A stretch of DNA of 64,000 nucleotides, from positions 124,001-188,000 of the forward strand of contig NZ_JAFMYU010000011.1 in assembly GCF_017353255.1 (NCBI RefSeq), written 5' to 3'. Made by a program: the position numbers and the translations under genes. Positions 18,052 through 25,804 of the stretch are shown here, in pieces. Positions within the stretch are counted from its first letter, which is position 1, and each line of letters begins with the position of its first letter. The notes under the pieces are model-generated. The model made no database searches. It had not been told where the DNA came from and saw nothing but the letters and a program-made list of their open reading frames with translations. This stretch comes from Fibrella aquatilis (lineage in GTDB: Bacteria; Bacteroidota; Bacteroidia; Cytophagales; Spirosomataceae).

Positions 18052-18930
18052 ATGAGCAACTATTCGATTAAAGATTTAGAGCAGCTGTCAGGCATCAAAG
18101 CCCACACGTTGCGTATCTGGGAACATCGGTACAACATTATCTCGCCAAAACGGACGGATACCAACATCCGTACTTACGACGATCAGGACCTGAAACTGGT
18201 GCTGAACATCTCGTTACTGAAAGACCACGGCTATAAGATCTCGGAAATATCCCGGCTCTCTGTTGAAGAGATGTATCAGGAGGTTATCAAGATTTCAGAC
18301 CGACAGCTGAGCTATCCCGACCAGATCCATGCCCTCACGATCTCGATGATTGACCTGGATGAGGAGCGGTTCGAGAAGATAATCAGCACCAATATTTTGC
18401 AGTTTGGGTTCGAGAGTTCGATGATCCACATCATTTATCCGTTCCTTAGCCGCATTGGTACGCTGTGGGTAACGGGTTCTATTGGCCCGGCGCAGGAACA
18501 TTTCATTACCAACCTGATTCGGCAGAAGCTTATCGTAGCCATCGACGGGCAGGTGAACAAGCAGCGGCCCAACGGCAAGAAATACATGCTGTATTTGCCC
18601 GAAGGTGAACTGCACGAAATCAGCCTGCTCTTTGCCAACTACATTATCCGGGCGCGTTATAACAAGGTAATTTATCTAGGGCAAAGCATGCCGTTCAACG
18701 AACTGGTGTTTGCCTACAATGTGCACAAGCCAGACTATATCTTCTCGGCGATCACGTCGGTACCGTCGAATCACGAAACGCAGTTGTACGTCAACAAACT
18801 GGCCAAGCAGTTTCCCGAATCGCACCTGCTACTAACTGGTTATCAGATCGTTGGCCAGGATATTCAAATGCCCGAAAATGGAACGGTCATCAACAACATC
18901 GATGACCTGATTCGGATGGCAAGCTTATAA
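18052..18930 (+). CDS. MerR-family regulator with B12-binding domain (CarH-like)
   Basis: A 292-residue protein. Residues 1-70 form a MerR winged helix (LRIWEHRYNIISPKRT, then NIRTYDDQDL). Residues 85-165 form the four-helix B12-binding cap, with W139 followed nine residues later by E149-H150, the W-x9-EH motif of CarH. The Rossmann B12 domain follows, with E186-x-H188 as the lower cobalt ligand (usual motif E/D-x-H-x-x-G; here S replaces G). CarH is an adenosylcobalamin-dependent repressor that releases DNA on light exposure and controls carotenoid genes. The CruF-like gene 200 bp upstream supports that role. I could not identify a convincing operator. Paralogues with other roles exist in Bacteroidota. 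Confidence 0.87.
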   Translation: MSNYSIKDLEQLSGIKAHTLRIWEHRYNIISPKRTDTNIRTYDDQDLKLVLNISLLKDHGYKISEISRLSVEEMYQEVIKISDRQLSYPDQIHALTISMIDLDEERFEKIISTNILQFGFESSMIHIIYPFLSRIGTLWVTGSIGPAQEHFITNLIRQKLIVAIDGQVNKQRPNGKKYMLYLPEGELHEISLLFANYIIRARYNKVIYLGQSMPFNELVFAYNVHKPDYIFSAITSVPSNHETQLYVNKLAKQFPESHLLLTGYQIVGQDIQMPENGTVINNIDDLIRMASL

Positions 18931-18944
18931 TGAGTTCACTGTTT

Positions 18945-19015
18945 AACGTCCAACGTCTAAGGTTGCATCGCGCTTAGTACGACCATATGCGAAGCAACCT
19001 TAGACGTTGGACGTT
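18945..19015. repeat. Heptad palindrome 7 (AACGTCY units)
   Basis: Perfect 22-bp arms (18945-18966 and 18994-19015): AACGTCC, AACGTCT, AAGGTTG, C. The centre includes TGCGAAGC at 18988-18995. It lies just after the stop codon of the CarH-like gene and runs into a second palindrome shared with the end of rpsJ. Confidence 0.85.
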
Positions 19016-19092
19016 GAAATCAAAGTATAATGAAACAGAAAACCCGGCCATGAGCCGGGTTTTCTGTTTCATTATACTTTGATTTCAACGTC
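19010..19092. terminator. Bidirectional terminator-like palindrome containing the rpsJ 3' end
   Basis: Two perfect 39-bp arms (19010-19048 and 19054-19092) with a 5-nt loop. The inner stem GAAAACCCGGC / GCCGGGTTTTC is typical of a bidirectional terminator between convergent genes. The outer part of the right arm is the coding sequence for the last residues of S10 and its stop. The left arm is therefore an inverted duplicate of the rpsJ end (it reads D-V-E-I-K-V-stop on the plus strand). Confidence 0.9.
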
Positions 19093-19377
19093 AACTCCGC
19101 TGGGGAGTTCTAGTTTCATCAGAGCGTCTACTGTCTTAGCGCTGGTGGAGTAGATATCTACCAGACGCTTGTAGGTGCAGAGCTGGAATTGCTCACGCGC
19201 CTTTTTGTTCACGTGCGGCGACCGCAGCACCGTATAAATCTCTTTGTCGGTGGGGAGGGGAATAGGACCACTCACTACCGCGCCGGTTGACTTAACGGCT
19301 TTGACAATTTTTTCAGCCGACTTATCAACCAGCATGTGGTCGAACGACTTCAGTTTGATGCGAATCTTCTGATTCAT
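19072..19377 (-). CDS. rpsJ: 30S ribosomal protein S10
   Basis: A 101-residue protein with the S10 core: [10 protein letters not shown] at the start, GPIPLPT and [13 protein letters not shown] in the middle, and [11 protein letters not shown] at the end. It lies in the small ribosomal subunit and also forms NusE in transcription antitermination. It follows fusA on the same strand, as in the str operon, but a heptad palindrome separates them. No S10-operon genes (rplC and so on) follow; transcription ends against the CarH-like gene. The last seven codons are part of a palindrome. Confidence 0.97.
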   Translation of the reverse strand: MNQKIRIKLKSFDHMLVDKSAEKIVKAVKSTGAVVSGPIPLPTDKEIYTVLRSPHVNKKAREQFQLCTYKRLVDIYSTSAKTVDALMKLELPSGVDVEIKV

Positions 19378-19450
19378 AAAAATGCGGCTCGTTTTGTTAC
19401 ATTATGCCCCCACCGAAAGAGCCATTTACTCCGGGAAGGAAAGACTTTTA

Positions 19451-19560
19451 TTTACGACTTACGATGTACGATTTACGATTTGTTGCTGTCGCACTCCTTT
19501 GCTGTAGAGCAAACCCATGCGACAGCAACAAATCGTAAATCGTACACCGTAAGTCGTAAA
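19451..19560. repeat. Heptad palindrome 8 (TACGA units) between fusA and rpsJ
   Basis: Arms 19451-19493 and 19518-19560 pair over 43 bp with one mismatch. They are made of TTTACGA, CTTACGA, TGTACGA, TTTACGA and the core TTGTTGCTGTCGCA. The 24-nt loop carries TTTGCTGTAGAGCAAA, also found in the element at 3547-3661. The flanks of that loop motif are swapped between the two loci (CTCC...CCCA here, CATGGGG...GGAG there). It lies three bases before the stop codon of fusA (minus strand). Confidence 0.9.
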
Positions 19561-19563
19561 TTC

Positions 19564-21672
19564 TTACACTCCTTTCTCTTTCTTCACTACGCCGTCGGCA
19601 ATGTTTTGCGGAACGACTTCGTAATGTGAGAACGTCAGGTTGGCCGTGGCACGACCCGACGACATGGTGCGAAGCTCGGTGATATAGCCGAACAGTTCCG
19701 ACAGCGGAACGTCTGCTTTCAACACCTGCGAACCAGCACGTGAATCCATACCTTTCATAATACCCCGACGACGGTTGAGGTCACCCGTGATCGGACCGGT
19801 ATATTCTTCTGGCGTCAGCACTTCAACGGCCATGATTGGTTCCAGCAGTTTTGGACCTGCCTGACGACCTGCCTCACGGAAGCCTAAACGAGCGGCTAAT
19901 TCGAACGACAGTGAGTCTGAGTCAACGTCGTGGAAAGAGCCGTGGAACAACCGCACCTTCATCGAGTCGATGGGGTAGCCAGCCAGGGGACCCATCGACA
20001 TGGCTTCGCGGAAGCCTTTTTCAATGGCAGGAATGAATTCGCGGGGAATCACACCACCCACAATGGCATTGTCGAACTGGAGGCCGGCTTTTACTGAACC
20101 GTCTTCTTCGGCATCGCGGGGCATGAGTTCAAACACGATGTCGGCAAATTTACCGCGACCACCCGTTTGCTTCTTATATACCTCGCGGTGTTCTACCTTC
20201 TTGGTCAGCGTTTCTTTGTAGGCCACCTGGGGAGCACCCTGGTTCACTTCTACTTTGAATTCGCGACGCATCCGGTCAATGATAATCTCCAGGTGAAGCT
20301 CACCCATACCACGAATAATGGTCTGGCCGGTTTCGGTGTTCGACTCGACCTTCAGGGTTGGGTCTTCTTCCAGCAGTTTACCAATGGCTTTCGAGAAGTT
20401 GTCCTGGTCGGCTGTCTTCTTAGGCTCGATGGCGTAGCCGATAACCGGCTCCGGGAACACCATCGACTCAAGCACGATGGGATTCTTTTCGTCCGACAGC
20501 GTATCGCCGGTTTTGATGTCTTTGAAACCAACTACGGCCCCGATATCACCCGCCTCAAGCCGGTCGATCTGGTTTTGCTTGTTGGCGTGCATCTGGAAAA
20601 TCCGCGAGATACGTTCCTTGTTGCCCGACCGGTTGTTCAATACATACGAACCAGACTCCAGCACCCCAGAGTACGACCGGATAAAGCACAGACGACCAAC
20701 GTAGGGATCGGTAGCAATCTTAAACGCCAGCGCCGAGAATGGCTCGGTCGTAGAAGGCTTGCGCGAAATCTCAACGCCCGTGTCGGGGTTAGTGCCTTTA
20801 ATGCTCTCTTTGTCCATCGGCGACGGCAGCAGGGCCATCACATAGTCGAGCATGGTTTGCACACCCTTGTTTTTGAACGAAGAACCGCACAGCATCGGCA
20901 CGATCTTCATGGCGATAGTAGCCTTGCGAAGCGCGGCCAGGATTTCGTCTTCCGAAATAGAGGCTGGATCATCGAAGTACTTCTCCATCAGCGAGTCGTC
21001 GAATTCGGCAACAGCTTCAAGTAGTTTTTCGCGCCATTCGGTGGCTTCTTCCAGCATGTCGGCCGGAATGGGCACCTCCTGGAAGGTCATACCTTTGTCG
21101 TCTTCGTTCCACTGAACACCGCGGAAGTTAACGAGGTCAACCACCCCTTTGAAGTTTTCTTCTTCGCCGATGGGCAATTGCAGGGGCACCGCGTAGCTAC
21201 CCAACATTTCCTTTACCTGCTTGCAGACTTCGAGGAAGTTGGCACCCGAACGGTCCATCTTGTTGACGAAACCAAGGCGGGCTACGTTGTAATTGTTGGC
21301 CAAACGCCAGTTGGTTTCCGACTGTGGCTCAACGCCGTCAACGGCACTAAACAGAAACACCAGACCATCGAGCACGCGCAGTGACCGGTTCACTTCAACC
21401 GTGAAGTCAACGTGGCCAGGGGTGTCGATGATGTTGATATGGTATTTCTTGTCACGGTAGGTCCAGTCGACGGTAGTAGCAGCCGAGGTGATCGTGATAC
21501 CACGCTCCTGCTCCTGCTCCATCCAGTCCATGGTGGCAGCGCCATCGTGCACCTCACCGATCTTGTGACTTACCCCGGCGTAATAGAGAATACGTTCGGT
21601 AGTAGTCGTTTTGCCTGCGTCGATGTGGGCAGCGATACCGATGTTTCTCGTCAATAATAAATCGCGAGCCAT
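19564..21672 (-). CDS. fusA: Elongation factor G
   Basis: A 702-residue translational GTPase that drives translocation of tRNA and mRNA. The P-loop is AHIDAGKTT, the G2 region [12 protein letters not shown]3 DTPGHVDF and G4 NKMDRSGA. Domains II-V follow, with [17 protein letters not shown] of domain III/IV and a normal C-terminus. I chose the ATG at 21670-21672 ([12 protein letters not shown]); the frame stays open upstream to 21732 only as untranslated leader. It is followed by rpsJ. A promoter with both boxes is visible upstream, so the gene can be expressed independently of rpsL-rpsG, which are not adjacent. Confidence 0.98.
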   Translation of the reverse strand: MARDLLLTRNIGIAAHIDAGKTTTTERILYYAGVSHKIGEVHDGAATMDWMEQEQERGITITSAATTVDWTYRDKKYHINIIDTPGHVDFTVEVNRSLRVLDGLVFLFSAVDGVEPQSETNWRLANNYNVARLGFVNKMDRSGANFLEVCKQVKEMLGSYAVPLQLPIGEEENFKGVVDLVNFRGVQWNEDDKGMTFQEVPIPADMLEEATEWREKLLEAVAEFDDSLMEKYFDDPASISEDEILAALRKATIAMKIVPMLCGSSFKNKGVQTMLDYVMALLPSPMDKESIKGTNPDTGVEISRKPSTTEPFSALAFKIATDPYVGRLCFIRSYSGVLESGSYVLNNRSGNKERISRIFQMHANKQNQIDRLEAGDIGAVVGFKDIKTGDTLSDEKNPIVLESMVFPEPVIGYAIEPKKTADQDNFSKAIGKLLEEDPTLKVESNTETGQTIIRGMGELHLEIIIDRMRREFKVEVNQGAPQVAYKETLTKKVEHREVYKKQTGGRGKFADIVFELMPRDAEEDGSVKAGLQFDNAIVGGVIPREFIPAIEKGFREAMSMGPLAGYPIDSMKVRLFHGSFHDVDSDSLSFELAARLGFREAGRQAGPKLLEPIMAVEVLTPEEYTGPITGDLNRRRGIMKGMDSRAGSQVLKADVPLSELFGYITELRTMSSGRATANLTFSHYEVVPQNIADGVVKKEKGV

Positions 21673-21760
21673 TAGCTTGTTATACAGAAAGTTATGTAAT
21701 GCTGAGACAGTGAAAACGATCTGCCAGCTCATGCCGGTAGCCGTTTCATAAATCAGGTCG

Positions 21761-21791
21761 CAAAATTACTGACTTTCAGCGGCAAAGTCAA
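21761..21791 (-). promoter_or_regulatory. Promoter of fusA
   Basis: On the minus strand, TTG (21789-21791), a 20-bp spacer, and TAATTTTG (21761-21768), matching the Bacteroidota consensus TTG-N19-TAnnTTTG. It predicts a 5' leader of about 80 bases. Confidence 0.7.
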
Positions 21792-21794
21792 GGG

Positions 21795-21899
21795 AAGAAA
21801 GAGATAAGAGGTGAGAGACAAGAGGCAAGATGCCCGGCGCAGCAGCATCTCTGGCATCAACCTTCTTGCTTCTTGCCTCTCACCTCTTGTCTCTTATTG
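21795..21899. repeat. Heptad palindrome 9 (NNAAGAG units), unit order permuted
   Basis: The left side (about 21801-21835) reads ATAAGAG, GTGAGAG, ACAAGAG, GCAAGA. The right side (21862-21899), read on the other strand, gives ATAAGAG, ACAAGAG, GTGAGAG, GCAAGAA, GCAAGAA. The centre has GATGCC facing GGCATC. The right end contains the stop codon of the AraC-family gene (21894-21896). The same unit family occurs at 53377-53515. Confidence 0.85.
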
Positions 21900-22793
21900 A
21901 CTCAACTCTGCCATTGCCGTTAGCAGGGGGGCCTGTTTGTCGCGGTAGGTGGTCTGGTAGCGGAGGGGCGTGGTGCCGGTTTGTTGTTTAAACTGCCGGT
22001 GGAAGTGCGAAATGTTATTGAAGCCGCATTCCATACCCACCTGACTCACGCTCAGGTCGGCGTGGGAGAGCAGCTTACGGGCGTGGTTGATGCGCAGTTC
22101 GTTGAGGTATTCCACAAACGATTTGTTGGTACGCTTGCGGAAGTACCGGCAAAATGCCGCCGCCGCCATACCCGCCACCGAGGCAATCTGATCGATGCGG
22201 ATCTCTTCGCGGAAATGCGCCAATACGTATTCCAGCACCCGTTTCATACGCTCGGTTTCGGCTTCGGAAGCCGTAAGCTGATAGCTGTCGGAAGCCAGTA
22301 GCATAGCATCGCGGTCGGTGGCCAGTTCGTTGAGGATGCTCAGTAGTTCGAGCACCTGGTTCATGCCCTCCTGTTTGGGCAGTCGAATAAGCCGGTCAGC
22401 AATGCTGTTGACCATTTTTTGGCTAAAGCAAAGGCCGTAGCGCGACCGCTGCAAGAGGTGCCGCACCGGTTCCGATTCGGGAAACGACCCCAGTGTGTTT
22501 TCGTCGAGCGAAGCCGGAAACTGCACTACGATGGCCTCGGCGGGTGGTTCGTTGAGGCGGTCGTCGTCGTTGCGCCAGAAATGGGGTAAGTTGGGGCCAA
22601 TCAGCACCAGGTCGCCCGCGTCGAAGTTGGTGATGTGGTCGCCGACAAACCGCTTGCCGTTGCTCTGTATGATATAGGTAAGCTCATACTCCGGATGGTA
22701 ATGCCAGAGTGCGCCGAAGGCCGTGAGGCGAATGTGTTTCACCAGCAACGAGTGCTGCTCGTCGATGGTAACTTTTTCATAAAGAGCTTTCAA
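21894..22793 (-). CDS. AraC family transcriptional regulator
   Basis: A 299-residue regulator. Residues about 15-110 form a cupin ligand-binding domain (LWHYHPEYELTYI, GDHITNFDAGDLVLIGPNLPHFW). Residues about 185-285 form the double helix-turn-helix (IDQIASVAGMAAAAFCRYFRK, then VSQVGMECGFNNISHFHRQFK). The family controls sugar-use genes, and the ligand is unknown. It is divergent from the DsbD-like gene with a 194-bp gap. Its stop codon lies in a heptad palindrome. Confidence 0.93.
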   Translation of the reverse strand: MKALYEKVTIDEQHSLLVKHIRLTAFGALWHYHPEYELTYIIQSNGKRFVGDHITNFDAGDLVLIGPNLPHFWRNDDDRLNEPPAEAIVVQFPASLDENTLGSFPESEPVRHLLQRSRYGLCFSQKMVNSIADRLIRLPKQEGMNQVLELLSILNELATDRDAMLLASDSYQLTASEAETERMKRVLEYVLAHFREEIRIDQIASVAGMAAAAFCRYFRKRTNKSFVEYLNELRINHARKLLSHADLSVSQVGMECGFNNISHFHRQFKQQTGTTPLRYQTTYRDKQAPLLTAMAELSQ

Positions 22794-22872
22794 CGTAGTA
22801 ACCCATTTTAACCGTTACAGGCGTATTCAGCCAGAAATTTAGTCAAAAATTCATACAAAACTGTCAAAAGCA

Positions 22873-22898
22873 AGCGTCGTGTGCAACGTTGCGCACGA
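22873..22898. repeat. Short palindrome in a divergent promoter region
   Basis: GTCGTGTGCAAC facing GTTGCGCACGAC, a near-perfect dyad of about 26 bp between the AraC-family gene and the DsbD-like gene. It could be a regulator binding site; position is the only evidence. Confidence 0.5.
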
Positions 22899-22915
22899 CG
22901 TAGCCATACAGGGTG

Positions 22916-22949
22916 TTGCACACTTACAACCCCTCAACGATTATTTTTG
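22916..22949 (+). promoter_or_regulatory. Possible promoter of the DsbD-like gene
   Basis: TATTTTTG (22942-22949) fits TAnnTTTG. A TTG at 22916-22918 lies 23 bp upstream, longer than the usual spacer. The distance to the ATG is about 40 bases. Confidence 0.4.
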
Positions 22950-22987
22950 CGTAAATACCGTTATTCCCTTAGCGAATAGGTTGCTCC

Positions 22988-25276
22988 ATGATACATAGAC
23001 TGCTTCTGTTAGCCCTGCTGGGGCTTTTTCTGTTACCCACCACTACCAACGCCCAGTTTGGGCAGGGGGGCGGCATTCGAAAAACGACATTCTCTTATGC
23101 TGTTTCACCTACCAAAGCCAAAGTAGGTGATGTGGTAGAACTGCGTATCACGGTTCGTGCACCAGAGGGCTTCCATGCGTATGCCGCTAAAACGAATCCC
23201 AAAATAGACGGTGGCCCCCAGCCAACGGTGTTGACACTAGCAAAAAACAAGACGATTGAGGCTGTTGGGAGCTTGGTCTCTGTCAATTATGAAACAAAAT
23301 ACAGCGACATCTGGGAAGGCGATGAATATATAATGCCCAACCCGGCGGTATTCGTACAGAAGGTAAAACTGTTGTCGGCCAAGCCCGTGCTAAAAGGCAC
23401 TATTGAAGGGCAGGTTTGTAAAGAAAACTGCGTTCTATTCAATGACGACTTCGACCTGTCTGCCAAATTAACGGTACTCACTGCCGCCACCGCAACGGCT
23501 CCTGTAGCCAAAACAACTACCACGGCTAAGCCAACAGCCGTTGCCTCGGCCTCTGCCGCGAGGCAAACGGATGTGGCTACTACTACAACCACTGGTACCG
23601 AAACAGCCCTTACGGCAGCTACAGAGGCCGTTGTTGGCTCGGCAACGGCTGCTACACAAACTGCTGCGACTGCGCCAGTTGTGGGGGTACCTGCCGCGCC
23701 CGAATCACTCTGGCGGTTTGTGCTGGCGGCGTTTCTGGCGGGGCTGGCAGCGCTGCTCACCCCCTGCGTGTTTCCCATTATCCCCATGACGGTGAGCTTC
23801 TTCACGAACCAGAAAGGAGGCAAGTGGAAAGCGTTGGTCTACGGGGCATCTATCATCGGCATTTACGTACTCATCGGCACGGTGGTGTCGCGTATAAACG
23901 GACCGGGGTTTGCCAATTTCGTCAGTACCCACTGGCTGCCTAACCTGCTGTTTTTTGCTGTCTTCTTCATCTTTGGTCTGTCGTTTTTGGGGTTGTTCGA
24001 GATCACGCTGCCTAGCTCGCTGGTGAACAAAGCCGATTCGGCCTCGGAGCGGGGTGGGTTGGCGGGCATCTTTTTTATGGCCTTTACGCTGGTGCTGGTG
24101 TCTTTTTCCTGCACAGGACCCATTGTAGGCAGTTTGCTGGTGGCGTCGGCGGGGGGCGCGGTGGTCAAACCCATCATTGGCATGGCGGCGTTTTCGTCGG
24201 CCTTCGCTATTCCGTTTACCTTGTTTGCCCTGTTTCCGCAGTGGCTGCAAAAACTGCCCAAGTCGGGCGGGTGGCTCAACGCGGTAAAGGTGGTGCTGGG
24301 CTTTATTGAACTGGCACTAGCCCTTAAATTCCTGAGCATTGCCGATCAGGTTTATCACTGGCACCTGCTCGACCGCGAGGTGTACCTGGCGTTCTGGATT
24401 GTCATTTTCGCGCTGCTGGGCTTCTACCTGCTGGGTAAACTACGCCTCCCGCACGACAACGCACCGGTGTCGACGGGGAAGCTAAACCTGAAAGAGTTTG
24501 CTATCAGGGGCGTTATGAATCAGCCGGTTATGGCTTCTGGTGAGGTTGAAGCGGCGGGGCAGCTTACCCTTACCGGCACACCCACCAGCGGTACTGTGCA
24601 ACTAACCGGCGGCAGCGACACCAAGGTGAGCATTCCGCGCCTGCTGCTGGCCATTATCACGTTCACGTTTGTGGTGTATATGGTGCCGGGTATGTGGGGC
24701 GCACCACTCAACGCGCTGGCGGGGTATCTGCCACCGCTGACGTCGCAGGATTTTAGCTTACAGGCTGGCGGCGGTACCCAGCAGGCGGGCATTGTAGGCA
24801 GCCAGATGTCGGGCAAAAAGCACGCCGATCTGTTCAAACTGCCCCTGGGCTTGCAGGGTTTCTTCGATTACAAAGAGGCCCTCGCCTATGCCAAAACGGT
24901 GAATAAACCTGTCTTCATCGACTTCACCGGCCACGGTTGCGTGAACTGCCGCGAAATGGAGCAGCGCGTCTGGAGCGACCCCAGGGTGCTGTCGCGATTG
25001 CAAAACGACTACGTACTGGTGGCCCTCTACGTTGATGACAAAACCGAACTGCCCGAAGCCGACTGGTACACGTCGAGCTATGACCAGAAGGTGAAAAAAA
25101 CCATTGGCGCCCAAAACGCCGACCTTCAGATCACCAAATACAACAATAACGCCCAGCCCCACTACTGCCTGGTAGACGGTTCGGGTAACCTGCTGATAAC
25201 CCCCACCAACTACAACCTGGACATCGACCAATTCACCGCCTTCATGGACGCAGGTAAAGCGGCCTTTAAGAAATGA
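22988..25276 (+). CDS. DsbD-like thiol:disulfide interchange protein
   Basis: A 762-residue protein that should pass electrons from cytoplasmic thioredoxin across the inner membrane. A signal peptide (1-22) comes first. Next is an N-terminal immunoglobulin-like DsbD-alpha-type domain (about 30-160, with a QVCKENC cysteine pair), then an Ala/Thr-rich low-complexity linker (about 165-235). The membrane domain has about eight helices and the two redox cysteines in LTPCVFP and SFSCTGP. The C-terminal thioredoxin domain has the active site C-V-N-C near residue 650 (TGHGCVNCREME). A polar insert of about 60 residues (about 490-550) sits within the membrane part. HIT-protein gene follows after 10 bp, perhaps by chance. 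Confidence 0.92.
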   Translation: MIHRLLLLALLGLFLLPTTTNAQFGQGGGIRKTTFSYAVSPTKAKVGDVVELRITVRAPEGFHAYAAKTNPKIDGGPQPTVLTLAKNKTIEAVGSLVSVNYETKYSDIWEGDEYIMPNPAVFVQKVKLLSAKPVLKGTIEGQVCKENCVLFNDDFDLSAKLTVLTAATATAPVAKTTTTAKPTAVASASAARQTDVATTTTTGTETALTAATEAVVGSATAATQTAATAPVVGVPAAPESLWRFVLAAFLAGLAALLTPCVFPIIPMTVSFFTNQKGGKWKALVYGASIIGIYVLIGTVVSRINGPGFANFVSTHWLPNLLFFAVFFIFGLSFLGLFEITLPSSLVNKADSASERGGLAGIFFMAFTLVLVSFSCTGPIVGSLLVASAGGAVVKPIIGMAAFSSAFAIPFTLFALFPQWLQKLPKSGGWLNAVKVVLGFIELALALKFLSIADQVYHWHLLDREVYLAFWIVIFALLGFYLLGKLRLPHDNAPVSTGKLNLKEFAIRGVMNQPVMASGEVEAAGQLTLTGTPTSGTVQLTGGSDTKVSIPRLLLAIITFTFVVYMVPGMWGAPLNALAGYLPPLTSQDFSLQAGGGTQQAGIVGSQMSGKKHADLFKLPLGLQGFFDYKEALAYAKTVNKPVFIDFTGHGCVNCREMEQRVWSDPRVLSRLQNDYVLVALYVDDKTELPEADWYTSSYDQKVKKTIGAQNADLQITKYNNNAQPHYCLVDGSGNLLITPTNYNLDIDQFTAFMDAGKAAFKK

Positions 25277-25286
25277 CCCTTAACCA

Positions 25287-25682
25287 ATGACTATCTTCTC
25301 CCGAATTGTGGCTGGTGAAATTCCGGCGCATAAAATTGCCGAAACAGACCAGTTTCTGGCTTTCCTCGACGTGCAGCCTACCACCACGGGCCATACACTG
25401 GTGATTCCCAAGCAGGAAATCGACTACCTCTTCGCCCTCGACGATGCGCTGTACCTGGGGCTAATGGCCTTTGCCAAACGCATTGCCCCGGCTATTGAAA
25501 AGGCGGTGCCCTGTCGGCGGGTGGGGGTGGCGGTGATTGGCCTGGAAGTGCCCCACGCGCACGTCCACCTGATTCCGCTCAACACTCTGGCCGACATGAA
25601 TTTCAACCACAAAATCAGCCCCACGCAGGAAGAGCTAGCCGCCACCGCCGCTGCCATCCGCGCCCAATTGGGGGAGGGGTAA
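25287..25682 (+). CDS. HIT family protein
   Basis: A 131-residue nucleotide-binding protein of the histidine-triad superfamily. The catalytic H-x-H-x-H is in PHAHVHLIPL near residue 93. The N-terminus (TIFSRIVAGEIPAHKIAE) is that of the HINT/HIT branch, which hydrolyses nucleoside phosphoramidates or dinucleotides. It is 10 bp behind the DsbD-like gene on the same strand and is followed by a long palindrome. Confidence 0.93.
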   Translation: MTIFSRIVAGEIPAHKIAETDQFLAFLDVQPTTTGHTLVIPKQEIDYLFALDDALYLGLMAFAKRIAPAIEKAVPCRRVGVAVIGLEVPHAHVHLIPLNTLADMNFNHKISPTQEELAATAAAIRAQLGEG

Positions 25683-25705
25683 TATTGATTTATAGTGGAT
25701 TGTGA

Positions 25706-25796
25706 GAGTTTACTGTTGCTACGCGAGCTAGGTTGCTGTCTTCTGTTGCCACGCGACAGCAACCTAGCTCGCGTAGCAACAGAAGACAGCAAACTC
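25706..25796. repeat. Palindrome 10 between convergent genes
   Basis: Arms 25706-25740 and 25755-25796 pair, with a perfect inner block of 26 bp (GTTGCTACGCGAGCTAG plus GTTGCTGTC). The right arm has about 8 extra bases. It is not a heptad array but contains the core GCTGTC and GCGACAGC (25753-25760) of palindromes 1 and 8. It lies between the stop codons of the HIT gene and the gluconate porter and could terminate both. Confidence 0.85.
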
Positions 25797-25804
25797 CCCA
25801 CCAG

